In this document: piece by piece, positions 1-5,474 of the stretch
Position numbering within the stretch: the first letter of the stretch is position 1
Layout: each line of letters starts with the position of its first letter
NCBI GenBank assembly: GCA_946188175.1
Contig: CAMHUJ010000042.1
Span: forward strand, 1-9,248
DNA: 9,248 nt
Direction of reading: 5' to 3'
DNA from: an uncultured Ruminococcus sp.
Lineage (GTDB): Bacteria > Bacillota > Clostridia > Oscillospirales > Ruminococcaceae
Program-made: the position numbers and the translations under genes
The notes under the pieces: model-generated
Told to the model about the DNA's origin: nothing
What the model saw: only the letters and a program-made list of their open reading frames with translations
Databases searched by the model: none

Positions 1-50
1 CGTAACGGCTCCGGCACTGCCGGTCGTCGGTTCGAGTCCGACCACCGGCT
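1..50 (+). tRNA. 3' half of a tRNA or tRNA-like gene, isotype not assigned
   Basis: A canonical T arm is visible: stem GTCGG (26-30), loop TTCGAGT, stem CCGAC (38-42). It is followed by a seven-base acceptor strand CACCGGC (43-49) and a T in the discriminator position. CCA is not encoded. The acceptor end and the GGTC before the T arm resemble threonine tRNAs of Clostridia, and CGT at bases 1-3 could be a Thr anticodon. However, about ten extra bases would then lie between the anticodon loop and the T arm, and CCGGC-ACT-GCCGG (11-23) pairs with itself. The 5' half lies outside the window, so neither isotype nor integrity can be settled. A T-run at 77-83 follows without a clear hairpin. Confidence 0.6.
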
Positions 51-118
51 TAGACGCGTTCTTTTAATAAGGATGGTTTTTTTATTGTGATGTTGTTAAG
101 AAAAAGGAGAAAGTAGGA

Positions 119-209
119 GGGAGGAAGGAGAAAGTTTGTTTCTGAGTTAGGAGTGAGAAGAGAGGAGTGAGGAGTTAAGGTATCCGCCTGCGGCGGATGA
201 TTTGAAAAA
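119..209. repeat. Purine-rich repeat with REP-like hairpin, left copy of an inverted pair
   Basis: An AG-rich stretch (GGAGGAAGGAGAAAG type) leads into a core at 165-209. This core contains the hairpin ATCCGCC-TGC-GGCGGAT (182-198). The same core occurs inverted at 3035-3080, with about 42 of 46 aligned positions identical. The loop there is GTA instead of TGC. No coding potential is seen in 51-250. Confidence 0.75.
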
Positions 210-250
210 TTTTTCTCTATTCACTTTCTCTTTCTTCCATATACGAAGAT

Positions 251-293
251 GCCGCTCGATTCACGCTGTTGCACGAAAATCAAGCGGCTTTTT
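251..293 (+). terminator. Rho-independent terminator
   Basis: GCCGCTCGATT (251-261) pairs with AATCAAGCGGC (278-288) with one mismatch across a 16-base loop, and TTTTTATTATTA follows. The only upstream transcription unit in the window is the tRNA, about 200 bases away, so it may end the tRNA transcript. Confidence 0.65.
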
Positions 294-311
294 ATTATTA
301 TATCAAAAAAT

Positions 312-360
312 GGGGTCTGGGGATAATATCCCCAGCAGGGGTTTGGGGACGGATTCCCCA
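312..360. repeat. Two tandem GGGG/CCCC hairpins
   Basis: Two direct copies of a unit of about 23-26 bases (312-334 and 338-360) both begin with GGGGT and TGGGGA. Each folds into a hairpin: TGGGGAT-AAT-ATCCCCA (318-334) and TGGGGA-CGGAT-TCCCCA (344-360). There is no T-run, so a terminator role is not supported. This looks like an intergenic repeat. Confidence 0.6.
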
Positions 361-407
361 TTATTGATCCGTCGGAGACACCTCTCTCCCCCGCAACGGA
401 CGGTTGC

Positions 408-436
408 TTGACCGATGATTATTCCTGTGCTATAAT
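408..436 (+). promoter_or_regulatory. Sigma-A promoter of the XRE/zinc-ribbon gene
   Basis: TTGACC (408-413), a 17-base spacer, and a perfect TATAAT (431-436). The expected transcription start is near 443, which leaves a leader of only about 17 bases that is almost entirely the Shine-Dalgarno AAGGAGGG (445-452). Confidence 0.85.
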
Positions 437-459
437 TGAGACACAAGGAGGGATGCCGA

Positions 460-1224
460 ATGCAAACCAAAGAAATCATATACGAGCTTCGTACCAAAAA
501 AGGAATGTCGCAGGATGCACTTGCAGAAAAAGTATTTGTCACGCGGCAGGCAGTCTCACGCTGGGAAAACGGCGAGACCGTTCCGAATACCGAAACGCTG
601 AAGCTGCTCTCGCAGGTGTTTGATGTGTCGATCAATACGCTGCTGGGTGCGCCTGCAAAGCTGATCTGTCAGTGCTGCGGCATGCCGCTCGACGATGCGG
701 TCATCAGCACCGAAAAGGACGGCTCACGCAATGAACAATACTGCAAATGGTGCTATGCGGACGGTACATATATATATCATGATATGGATGATCTGATCGA
801 GGTCTGCGTGAAAAATATGGCGAGCGATGAGCACCCTGCGGATGCGGTGCGCGCCTATCTCAAGGATATGCTCCCGACGCTCGATTACTGGAAGCATCAC
901 AGCGAGCTCGGTGACGGCGGTGCATTTGAGGAATTCAAGCAAAAGCTGATCGGTGAGATCAATGCGCTGCATATCGAGGGCATGCCGAAGCTCGAAAAGC
1001 TGAATGCGCTCGTCGGCAGCTATGTCAATCTCGTATATACCCTGCCGAACGGCAGTAAAGTCAAATTCATTGACGATAATGCAACCTATCTCGGCAATCA
1101 GCTTACAAGCGAAGCGGATGCATCCAGATGCTTCGGAATCCTCGCAAATATGGAGTTTATCCTGATCTGCTCCTACGGCGAAAACGGCGCAGACCCCGAA
1201 CTGCTCCTCTATAAGAAACGGTAA
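460..1224 (+). CDS. XRE-family HTH regulator with a zinc-ribbon domain
   Basis: A predicted DNA-binding protein of 254 residues. Residues 3-57 form a Cro/CI-type helix-turn-helix with the typical VTRQAVSRWENG recognition region. Residues 68-100 match the small zinc-ribbon family that pairs CQxCGMP with YCKxCY (Pfam family 'putative zinc ribbon'). The likely zinc ligands are C70, C73, C95 and C98. The rest (about 120-254) contains a helical stretch and a C-terminal domain rich in short strands that I do not recognise. The ATG at 460 is chosen because AAGGAGGG lies seven bases upstream. The in-frame TTG at 436 sits inside the -10 box and cannot be transcribed from this promoter. The gene is monocistronic and ends at a strong terminator. 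The regulated genes are unknown; the protein could regulate itself. Confidence 0.85.
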   Translation: MQTKEIIYELRTKKGMSQDALAEKVFVTRQAVSRWENGETVPNTETLKLLSQVFDVSINTLLGAPAKLICQCCGMPLDDAVISTEKDGSRNEQYCKWCYADGTYIYHDMDDLIEVCVKNMASDEHPADAVRAYLKDMLPTLDYWKHHSELGDGGAFEEFKQKLIGEINALHIEGMPKLEKLNALVGSYVNLVYTLPNGSKVKFIDDNATYLGNQLTSEADASRCFGILANMEFILICSYGENGADPELLLYKKR

Positions 1225-1234
1225 TCATCACGCA

Positions 1235-1281
1235 AAACATCCCGAAAGCGGCGGCATACTGCTTTCGGGATGTTTGTTTTC
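1235..1281. terminator. Bidirectional terminator between convergent genes
   Basis: A perfect 15-bp stem, AAACATCCCGAAAGC (1235-1249) with its complement at 1261-1275, and an 11-base loop. GTTTTCTG follows on the + strand and TTTTGCG on the - strand. It lies between the ends of the genes at 1224 and 1286 and can serve both. Confidence 0.9.
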
Positions 1282-1285
1282 TGTT

Positions 1286-2071
1286 TCAGACGCAGCATAT
1301 TTTGCTGCTTTGCAGCAGGCTGACCTGCCGCATATGGATTCCGGCGCGGGAGCAGTCCTTTATCGGGACTTTACAGCAGCTCAATCGCATTTTTTGCAGC
1401 ATTGCCGGAAGATACAGCGCGTCGTCTCTGCCCGAGAAATACCGTGCACCGGCAAAGCTGCTGCCGTGTGCCGCGTTGATTAGCAGATGTTCCAGTGCAG
1501 TGCCTGCGTCCGGATGCGAGCAGCAGGTAACGGCGGTCGTTCCGGTCTGCGCATCCGTCAGCAGAAGCGCGGCGGTCAGCTGAATGCCGCTGCCGGAGAT
1601 ATCCCTGAGTGTCAGGCGGTCGCCGTATGCCTGCTTCAGCAGCTGATACATGCGGTATGCTGTCCGGTATCCGCTGAGCACCTCCTCGGGGATAAGCGGC
1701 GCATCGGAAATCTGTCCGGATCTGTCTGCAGCTCTGCGTGCCAGCAGTTCAGAGAGACCCTGAACTGCGGCATCGTCAGGAGAGCAGCCTGCGCAGATCA
1801 CTGCGTCAGAAGCGGTATGCGGCAGCTTTCTGCACAGTCCCGTAAAACTCTGCAAATAAGCGCCTGCACGCGCTGCTGCGGCGGTCTGACCCGTACCGCA
1901 GAAGATGTGCGGACTGTGCGGCAGCGTGATTTGTGCCGCCGCGGTCCCGAGCAGCGGATGATATGTAACGGTTTCGCGGATGTCTGTCTGATGTAAGGTA
2001 TAGTATGTCCGGATATAAGCGATGATCTCCTGCGGTGTCTGAGGCGGCATTGCAGATGAATTCTGAATCAT
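1286..2071 (-). CDS. Hypothetical protein, faintly YcaO-like
   Basis: 261 residues, with no signal peptide or membrane segment. I do not recognise it with confidence. Four segments occur in the order seen in YcaO cyclodehydratase domains: a GxG turn and Ala-rich helix (59-80), a second helix ending SELLARRA (100-113), a strand region DISGSGIQLTAALLL (157-171), and HPDAGTALEHLLINAA (186-201). If the comparison holds, the Glu residues that hold Mg-ATP in the canonical motifs are mostly replaced (Gln, Ala and Asn here), which would imply a non-catalytic or very divergent member. The protein is rich in Cys (11), including CC pairs at 183-184, 232-233 and 259-260. The ATG at 2071 has GGAG about seven bases upstream, and a good promoter lies 57 bases further up. 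This supports a real gene over the opposite-strand frame. No precursor peptide or partner enzyme is adjacent. Confidence 0.65.
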   Translation of the reverse strand: MIQNSSAMPPQTPQEIIAYIRTYYTLHQTDIRETVTYHPLLGTAAAQITLPHSPHIFCGTGQTAAAARAGAYLQSFTGLCRKLPHTASDAVICAGCSPDDAAVQGLSELLARRAADRSGQISDAPLIPEEVLSGYRTAYRMYQLLKQAYGDRLTLRDISGSGIQLTAALLLTDAQTGTTAVTCCSHPDAGTALEHLLINAAHGSSFAGARYFSGRDDALYLPAMLQKMRLSCCKVPIKDCSRAGIHMRQVSLLQSSKICCV

Positions 2072-2127
2072 AGATAGCTCCGGTCTTTGATAATCATTTA
2101 ATTAGGATTATAACATAATGCACAGTT

Positions 2128-2156
2128 ATTATACTATACACTTATGCGAAATGCAA
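2128..2156 (-). promoter_or_regulatory. Sigma-A promoter for the 1286-2071 gene
   Basis: Read on the - strand: TTGCAT (2151-2156), a 17-base spacer, and TATAAT (2128-2133). The start would be near 2121, giving a leader of about 50 bases before the ATG at 2071. Confidence 0.7.
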
Positions 2157-2160
2157 GATA

Positions 2161-2533
2161 TATCCGGTGAACGGATGCTTTCCGGCGGCTAACGGTTCAT
2201 AATAACATGAAATATAATATGATTAAACAGAAAATGAGATACAAGGTTAATCGAAAGACCGTACCTTGTATCTCATTGAGACGGAGATATTTATTTTTTT
2301 GAACGTAGTGCAGGAGTTCTGTGGTTTTACCTTGATTTTGTTTTGCGTTGAGAGGTGGATTGTTTGAGTGAGATTGGTGGTTGAAATGTTTTGAGAAAAT
2401 GGTGGATTGTTTGCGGCGTTGAAAAAGATATCTCCTACATGATTGATCGCTCATGTTATGTGTATTATACACGAATTGATGTCTGATTGCAAGGGGTTTC
2501 CGGTAAACGGTCAGTTTTCGGCGGTAGTCGGTA
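2161..2533. repeat. Two imperfect direct repeats bordering a 300-base AT-rich spacer
   Basis: 2161-2197 and 2497-2533 align at 25 of 37 positions and share CCGGT, AACGG, GGCGG and CGGT blocks. Between them lie the hairpin at 2233-2277 and two exact copies of GGTGGATTGTTTG (2354-2366 and 2401-2413). No convincing gene is present. The arrangement could be the trace of a small insertion, but this is weakly supported. Confidence 0.35.
2233..2277. other. Perfect 15-bp intergenic hairpin
   Basis: AATGAGATACAAGGT (2233-2247) pairs perfectly with 2263-2277 across a 15-base loop. On the - strand TTCTGTTTAATC follows. On the + strand a run of T occurs only about 12 bases later. It could end a - strand transcript, but no gene that needs it is apparent. 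Confidence 0.6.
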
Positions 2534-2610
2534 AGGCAGAAGGACGGGCGGAAATCTGACCGTCAGTCATACTGTTTTCTGCGTGGATGCGTAGATTTAT
2601 CGTTAAAAAA

Positions 2611-2639
2611 TTGACAAGCGGACCGGAATGCGGTAAACT
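2611..2639 (+). promoter_or_regulatory. Promoter-like sequence pointing into the palindromic element
   Basis: A perfect TTGACA (2611-2616), a 17-base spacer, and TAAACT (2634-2639, four of six consensus bases). The predicted start near 2646 lies ten bases before the palindrome at 2656. No gene with a ribosome binding site follows. Confidence 0.45.
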
Positions 2640-2655
2640 GTGATTGTAGTGTAAT

Positions 2656-2817
2656 TATTGATGTCCCAACTATCTCTTGAAGAGATCTGCTTGTCTTTTT
2701 GCCGTGATACTGCGTTAGAAATCCTTGCCTTGCGTCAGCAAGGCGGCGGCTTTCTGCCTTGTCTCACGACAAAAATCCTGCGCATCTATTCTTCAAGATT
2801 TAATTGGTACATCAATA
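2656..2817. repeat. 162-bp imperfect palindromic element (MITE- or ERIC-like)
   Basis: The ends are inverted copies of TATTGATGT (2656-2664 and 2809-2817). Further matched blocks include CTTGAAGA (2676-2683 with 2790-2797). The centre is GCCTTGC-GTCA-GCAAGGC (2727-2744). All paired blocks share nearly the same symmetry axis, with one two-base shift, so the whole element can fold into one long interrupted hairpin. A short hairpin ATGAAC-TATC-GTTCAT follows at 2833-2848. Frames through the element are open for 65 codons but lack a ribosome binding site. Confidence 0.7.
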
Positions 2818-2885
2818 GAATCATCCGATCTGATGAACTATCGTTCATGATATTATGAGAGTGTTATGCAAAAACTTTAGCGAAG

Positions 2886-2945
2886 GGCAAAGGGACAACC
2901 CAAAGGAGAAAGGGGAAAACTCGCTTGCGCTCGCATCCCCCCTTC
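2886..2945. repeat. Purine/GC repeat, related to the repeat at 8022-8110
   Basis: GACAACCCAAAGGAGAAAGG, followed by a GCG-rich block (CTCGCTTGCGCTCGCAT). The reverse complement of 8036-8084 carries the same order: GACAACCCAAGGGGAAAAG, then CTCGCATTCGCGCG. The stretch 2946-3030 is pyrimidine-rich with no gene. Confidence 0.45.
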
Positions 2946-3034
2946 CTCCTTTCGGTTTTCCCTCTGCACGCTCTTTCCTTATTCTTCATCCCCCCTGAGT
3001 GCGCTCAACTCTCTTTTATAATCACCTGCCATAT

Positions 3035-3117
3035 TTTTTCAAAATCATCCGCCGTAGGCGGATACCGCAACTCCTCACTCAAAAATGCACTTTCTCCCTT
3101 CTCCTTTCTCCTTCCTC
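3035..3117. repeat. Right, inverted copy of the purine-rich hairpin repeat
   Basis: The core 3035-3080 holds ATCCGCC-GTA-GGCGGAT (3047-3063) and matches 165-209 on the opposite strand. A CTCCTT-rich flank extends to about 3117 and mirrors the AG-rich flank of the left copy. It ends just before the promoter region of the sigma factor gene. Confidence 0.75.
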
Positions 3118-3125
3118 CATTTTCC

Positions 3126-3171
3126 TGTAAACCTTTTCGGGCTGTTTTCCTACTATATAAGTGAGATCTCA
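3126..3171 (+). promoter_or_regulatory. Possible ECF-type promoter and palindrome before sigma gene 1
   Basis: TGTAAACCTTTT (3126-3137) resembles the AAAC-plus-T-run -35 element of extracytoplasmic sigma promoters. CTATATAA (3153-3160) is a possible -10, although the spacing is longer than usual. A perfect 10-bp palindrome TGAGATCTCA (3162-3171) covers the expected transcription start. Autoregulation is an inference. Confidence 0.35.
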
Positions 3172-3194
3172 AATCTTCGTCAGGAGGTGACACG

Positions 3195-3752
3195 ATGCAG
3201 GATGCAGAATTGCTTGCGCTGTATCAGGCGCGCGATGAACATGCAATCCGTGAAACCGATGCAAAATACGGCAGCCGTCTGCGGCAGATCGCCGAGGAGC
3301 TGCTCGCAGACAGACAGGATGCTGAGGAGATCGTCAGCGATGTGCTGATGCAGGCATGGGGCAAAATTCCCGAAGAACCGCCTGTACATCTCTTTGCATA
3401 TCTGGCGGCAGTGACGCGCAATCTTTCGATGAACCGTCTCGATGCACGCAATGCAAAGCGGCGCGGCGGCGGAAAGCGTCCTGCCGTGCTGGACGAGCTT
3501 GCAGAATGTGTCGCGGACAGCGAATCGGTCGAGCAGGCTGTCTCGGAACGGCTGCTCGACGATGCACTCTGCCGCTTTCTCGATTCGCTGACGGCGGAGC
3601 AGCGCACGACCTTTGTTTTGCGGTATTACTATGCAATGCCGCTTCCGGAAATCGCCGCGCGGAAGCAGGTCAGCGTCAGCACGGTCAAGGTCACGCTGAT
3701 GCGCCTGCGGAAAAAGCTGCGGCAGTATCTTGAACTGGAGGGATTATTATGA
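3195..3752 (+). CDS. ECF-type RNA polymerase sigma factor (module 1)
   Basis: 185 residues, the usual size for an extracytoplasmic-function sigma factor that directs RNA polymerase to a small regulon. Region 2 spans about residues 9-80, with the DAEEIVSDVLMQAW core helix and the FAYLAAVTRNLSMN -10 recognition helix. A linker follows (about 85-120). Region 4 spans 124-178, with LTAEQRTTFVLRYYY and the helix-turn-helix PEIAARKQVSVSTVKVTLMRLRKKL that reads the -35 element. AGGAGGT (3182-3188) lies six bases before the ATG. The stop overlaps the start of the next gene in ATGA, so the two are translationally coupled. That neighbour is a single-pass membrane protein and is the likely anti-sigma factor. 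The signal sensed and the regulon are not visible. Confidence 0.95.
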   Translation: MQDAELLALYQARDEHAIRETDAKYGSRLRQIAEELLADRQDAEEIVSDVLMQAWGKIPEEPPVHLFAYLAAVTRNLSMNRLDARNAKRRGGGKRPAVLDELAECVADSESVEQAVSERLLDDALCRFLDSLTAEQRTTFVLRYYYAMPLPEIAARKQVSVSTVKVTLMRLRKKLRQYLELEGLL

Positions 3753-5410
3753 CACGGAGAGATTTGTTTGATGCGGTCGGCAGACTGCCGGAATCCTACC
3801 GTCTGGAAGCGCTGGAATCATCTGAGCCGGATGCGGCGGAGCAGATCAATGCGCTGTTTTCACAGGATATGCGGCAGCATACCGGGGAATCACAGCCGGC
3901 AGCAGCACCAATGGAGCAGCCCTCTTCCGCAGAGCGCGGGAGCGTGTTCAGCCAGACGGCGCCGCATATCAGAAAAGAGCAGAATCCGATCCGCAATGTA
4001 ACAATCGGGCTGACGGCGATCGCTGCCGTGATTGCGCTGACGGTCGGCGTACTGGTCTGGCGCGTCAATCAGGAAACGATTGAAACAATCGGCAATCCTG
4101 CGGCATCGTCGGGACAGCCTGCGGTCACGGAGATGCAGGTGCAGACCGATGCAGCCGGTGAACCGGTCACGGAGACAACGACAACGGGTGCGGTGCAGGA
4201 AAATGATGCAGCCGCAACGACTGCAGCACAGGCGGAGTATGAAGAAGCTGTCCATACCGCGGAAACCAATATCTTCGGCGGAAAGGGCACGCTGCGGATC
4301 GTCGGCATACAGAGATATTCGCCGGAGCCGTTCCTTGAGGATGATGATTACTGGTATCTCGGCGGCAGAGGGCGCGTCAGCAAAACGCTGACCGATGAAA
4401 ACGGCAGATATATTGAGGAACTGCTCTGTCAGACGCCTGGCTGTCTGCATCAATCGCCGGAGTGTCTGTATTATCGCTATCAGTCATTGCTGACGGACGG
4501 TGAGGCGCTCTATCTGCCGAATGATCACGGACATATTGAATTTAACGGTGTGGGCAGCGGCGAACTTGTGCGACTGCTTCCGGACGGAACAGAGGAGGAT
4601 TTTTTTGTGATCGACATGTATGAAATCCTTACCGGATTCCGGAATGCGGGAAATTCTGCGGACGCGAATGATTATAAACGAATCTATATTTATGATCTGC
4701 AAAAGCTCGGTGATTCCGGCAATTATCTGATTCACGGGCAGCTCCAGCATGAGGATACCGGTTCGCTGAGCATTGATTTCAATGTGATCTATACCCCTGA
4801 GACACACCAGAAAATCTTTCTGCCGTGGGAAAAATATGACTGGCAGTATGATGTGCAGAGCGGGCAGCTTTTCGGCTGTTATGCCGCGGATGAGTATGCA
4901 GCAAGCAAGGGCTTTACGCGGGATGCGCAGTTTTATCTCTATGATATTCACACAGGCGAATGCATCAAAGAAAGCGGTATCATTCCGAATATGTTTGAAG
5001 CGGTGATGCAGGACGGTACGGTTTATTTTATCCGGAAAAAAGAATCTGAGCAGAAATTTATCGTTGACGGAGAAGAACGGGGCGGCAGACTGGTTCAGAC
5101 CGATTCGCTCTGCACCTATGATTTTGAGACAGGGAAGCAGACGGTTCTGCAGGAGGAGATCGACTTTGAGGATATTGAACTCTGCGGCGGCAGACTGCTC
5201 TGCAAGCGAAGTGCACATGTCGGAAAGGATCAGCTGTTTTATCTGAATCCGGCAGATATGTCGGAGGAGGTGATCTATGAGACGCCGAATAAAATCCCGA
5301 TGATTTTGTGCTGCACAAATCCGGATTTTATAGCAGTTCAGGGCGAACACGGTGCAGAGGGCTTTATTGTTGACGGCGAATTGAAGCGGTTTGATTTCAG
5401 GACGTTCTGA
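3749..5410 (+). CDS. Membrane anti-sigma factor candidate with large outer domain (module 1)
   Basis: 553 residues. Residues 1-82 are cytoplasmic and polar, and begin RRDLFDAVGRLPESY; they are the likely sigma-binding part, without an HxxxCxxC zinc motif. Residues 84-104 form one membrane helix (IGLTAIAAVIALTVGVLVW). A Thr/Ala/Gln-rich linker (about 110-165) leads to an outer domain (about 170-553). The outer domain has repeated YWYLGG, GEALYLPN, GTVYFIR and DQLFYLNP strands, suggesting a beta-propeller-like fold. C227, C232, H234 and C239 form C-x4-C-x-H-x4-C, a motif I know from surface proteins of Lachnospiraceae and Ruminococcaceae. The start overlaps the sigma stop by four bases. The role as anti-sigma factor is inferred from gene order and topology. 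A terminator follows 17 bases after the stop. Confidence 0.85.
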   Translation: MTRRDLFDAVGRLPESYRLEALESSEPDAAEQINALFSQDMRQHTGESQPAAAPMEQPSSAERGSVFSQTAPHIRKEQNPIRNVTIGLTAIAAVIALTVGVLVWRVNQETIETIGNPAASSGQPAVTEMQVQTDAAGEPVTETTTTGAVQENDAAATTAAQAEYEEAVHTAETNIFGGKGTLRIVGIQRYSPEPFLEDDDYWYLGGRGRVSKTLTDENGRYIEELLCQTPGCLHQSPECLYYRYQSLLTDGEALYLPNDHGHIEFNGVGSGELVRLLPDGTEEDFFVIDMYEILTGFRNAGNSADANDYKRIYIYDLQKLGDSGNYLIHGQLQHEDTGSLSIDFNVIYTPETHQKIFLPWEKYDWQYDVQSGQLFGCYAADEYAASKGFTRDAQFYLYDIHTGECIKESGIIPNMFEAVMQDGTVYFIRKKESEQKFIVDGEERGGRLVQTDSLCTYDFETGKQTVLQEEIDFEDIELCGGRLLCKRSAHVGKDQLFYLNPADMSEEVIYETPNKIPMILCCTNPDFIAVQGEHGAEGFIVDGELKRFDFRTF

Positions 5411-5427
5411 TAAGAATATAAAAGCTG

Positions 5428-5464
5428 AGGAGCGCGGAAGTAATCCGCGCTCCTTATATTATTT
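5428..5464. terminator. Bidirectional terminator between the two sigma/anti-sigma modules
   Basis: A perfect 10-bp GC-rich stem AGGAGCGCGG (5428-5437) / CCGCGCTCCT (5445-5454) with a 7-base loop. TTATATTATTT follows on the + strand. On the - strand CAGCTTTTATATTC follows. It sits between the convergent stops at 5410 and 5475. Confidence 0.88.
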
Positions 5465-5474
5465 CAGTATTATC

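Noticed and set aside
202..411. 69-codon frame on the + strand after the tRNA
   Set aside because: It runs through a terminator and tandem hairpins, has no ribosome site and shows low-complexity translation.
436..459. Upstream TTG start for the XRE/zinc-ribbon gene
   Set aside because: It overlaps the -10 box, and the Shine-Dalgarno site fits the ATG at 460.
1487..1996. 169-codon frame on the + strand opposite the 1286-2071 gene
   Set aside because: No ribosome site or promoter, whereas the - strand frame has both and is longer. The sequence looks like a reverse-strand shadow.
2354..2413. Possible CRISPR or iteron array from the GGTGGATTGTTTG repeats
   Set aside because: Only two copies, with no further units and no cas or replication gene nearby.
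2197..2472. 91-codon frame on the - strand with a hydrophobic tail
   Set aside because: GTG start with no ribosome binding site, composition unlike the genes here, and it is crossed by the perfect hairpin and the 13-base repeats. Judged non-coding.
2658..2858. 66-codon frame through the palindromic element, + strand
   Set aside because: It starts with TTG/ATG without a ribosome binding site and lies almost wholly inside the 162-bp inverted repeat, which explains its composition.
4484..5350. 288-codon frame on the - strand
   Set aside because: Antisense shadow of the module 1 membrane protein; no recognisable domain and no ribosome site.
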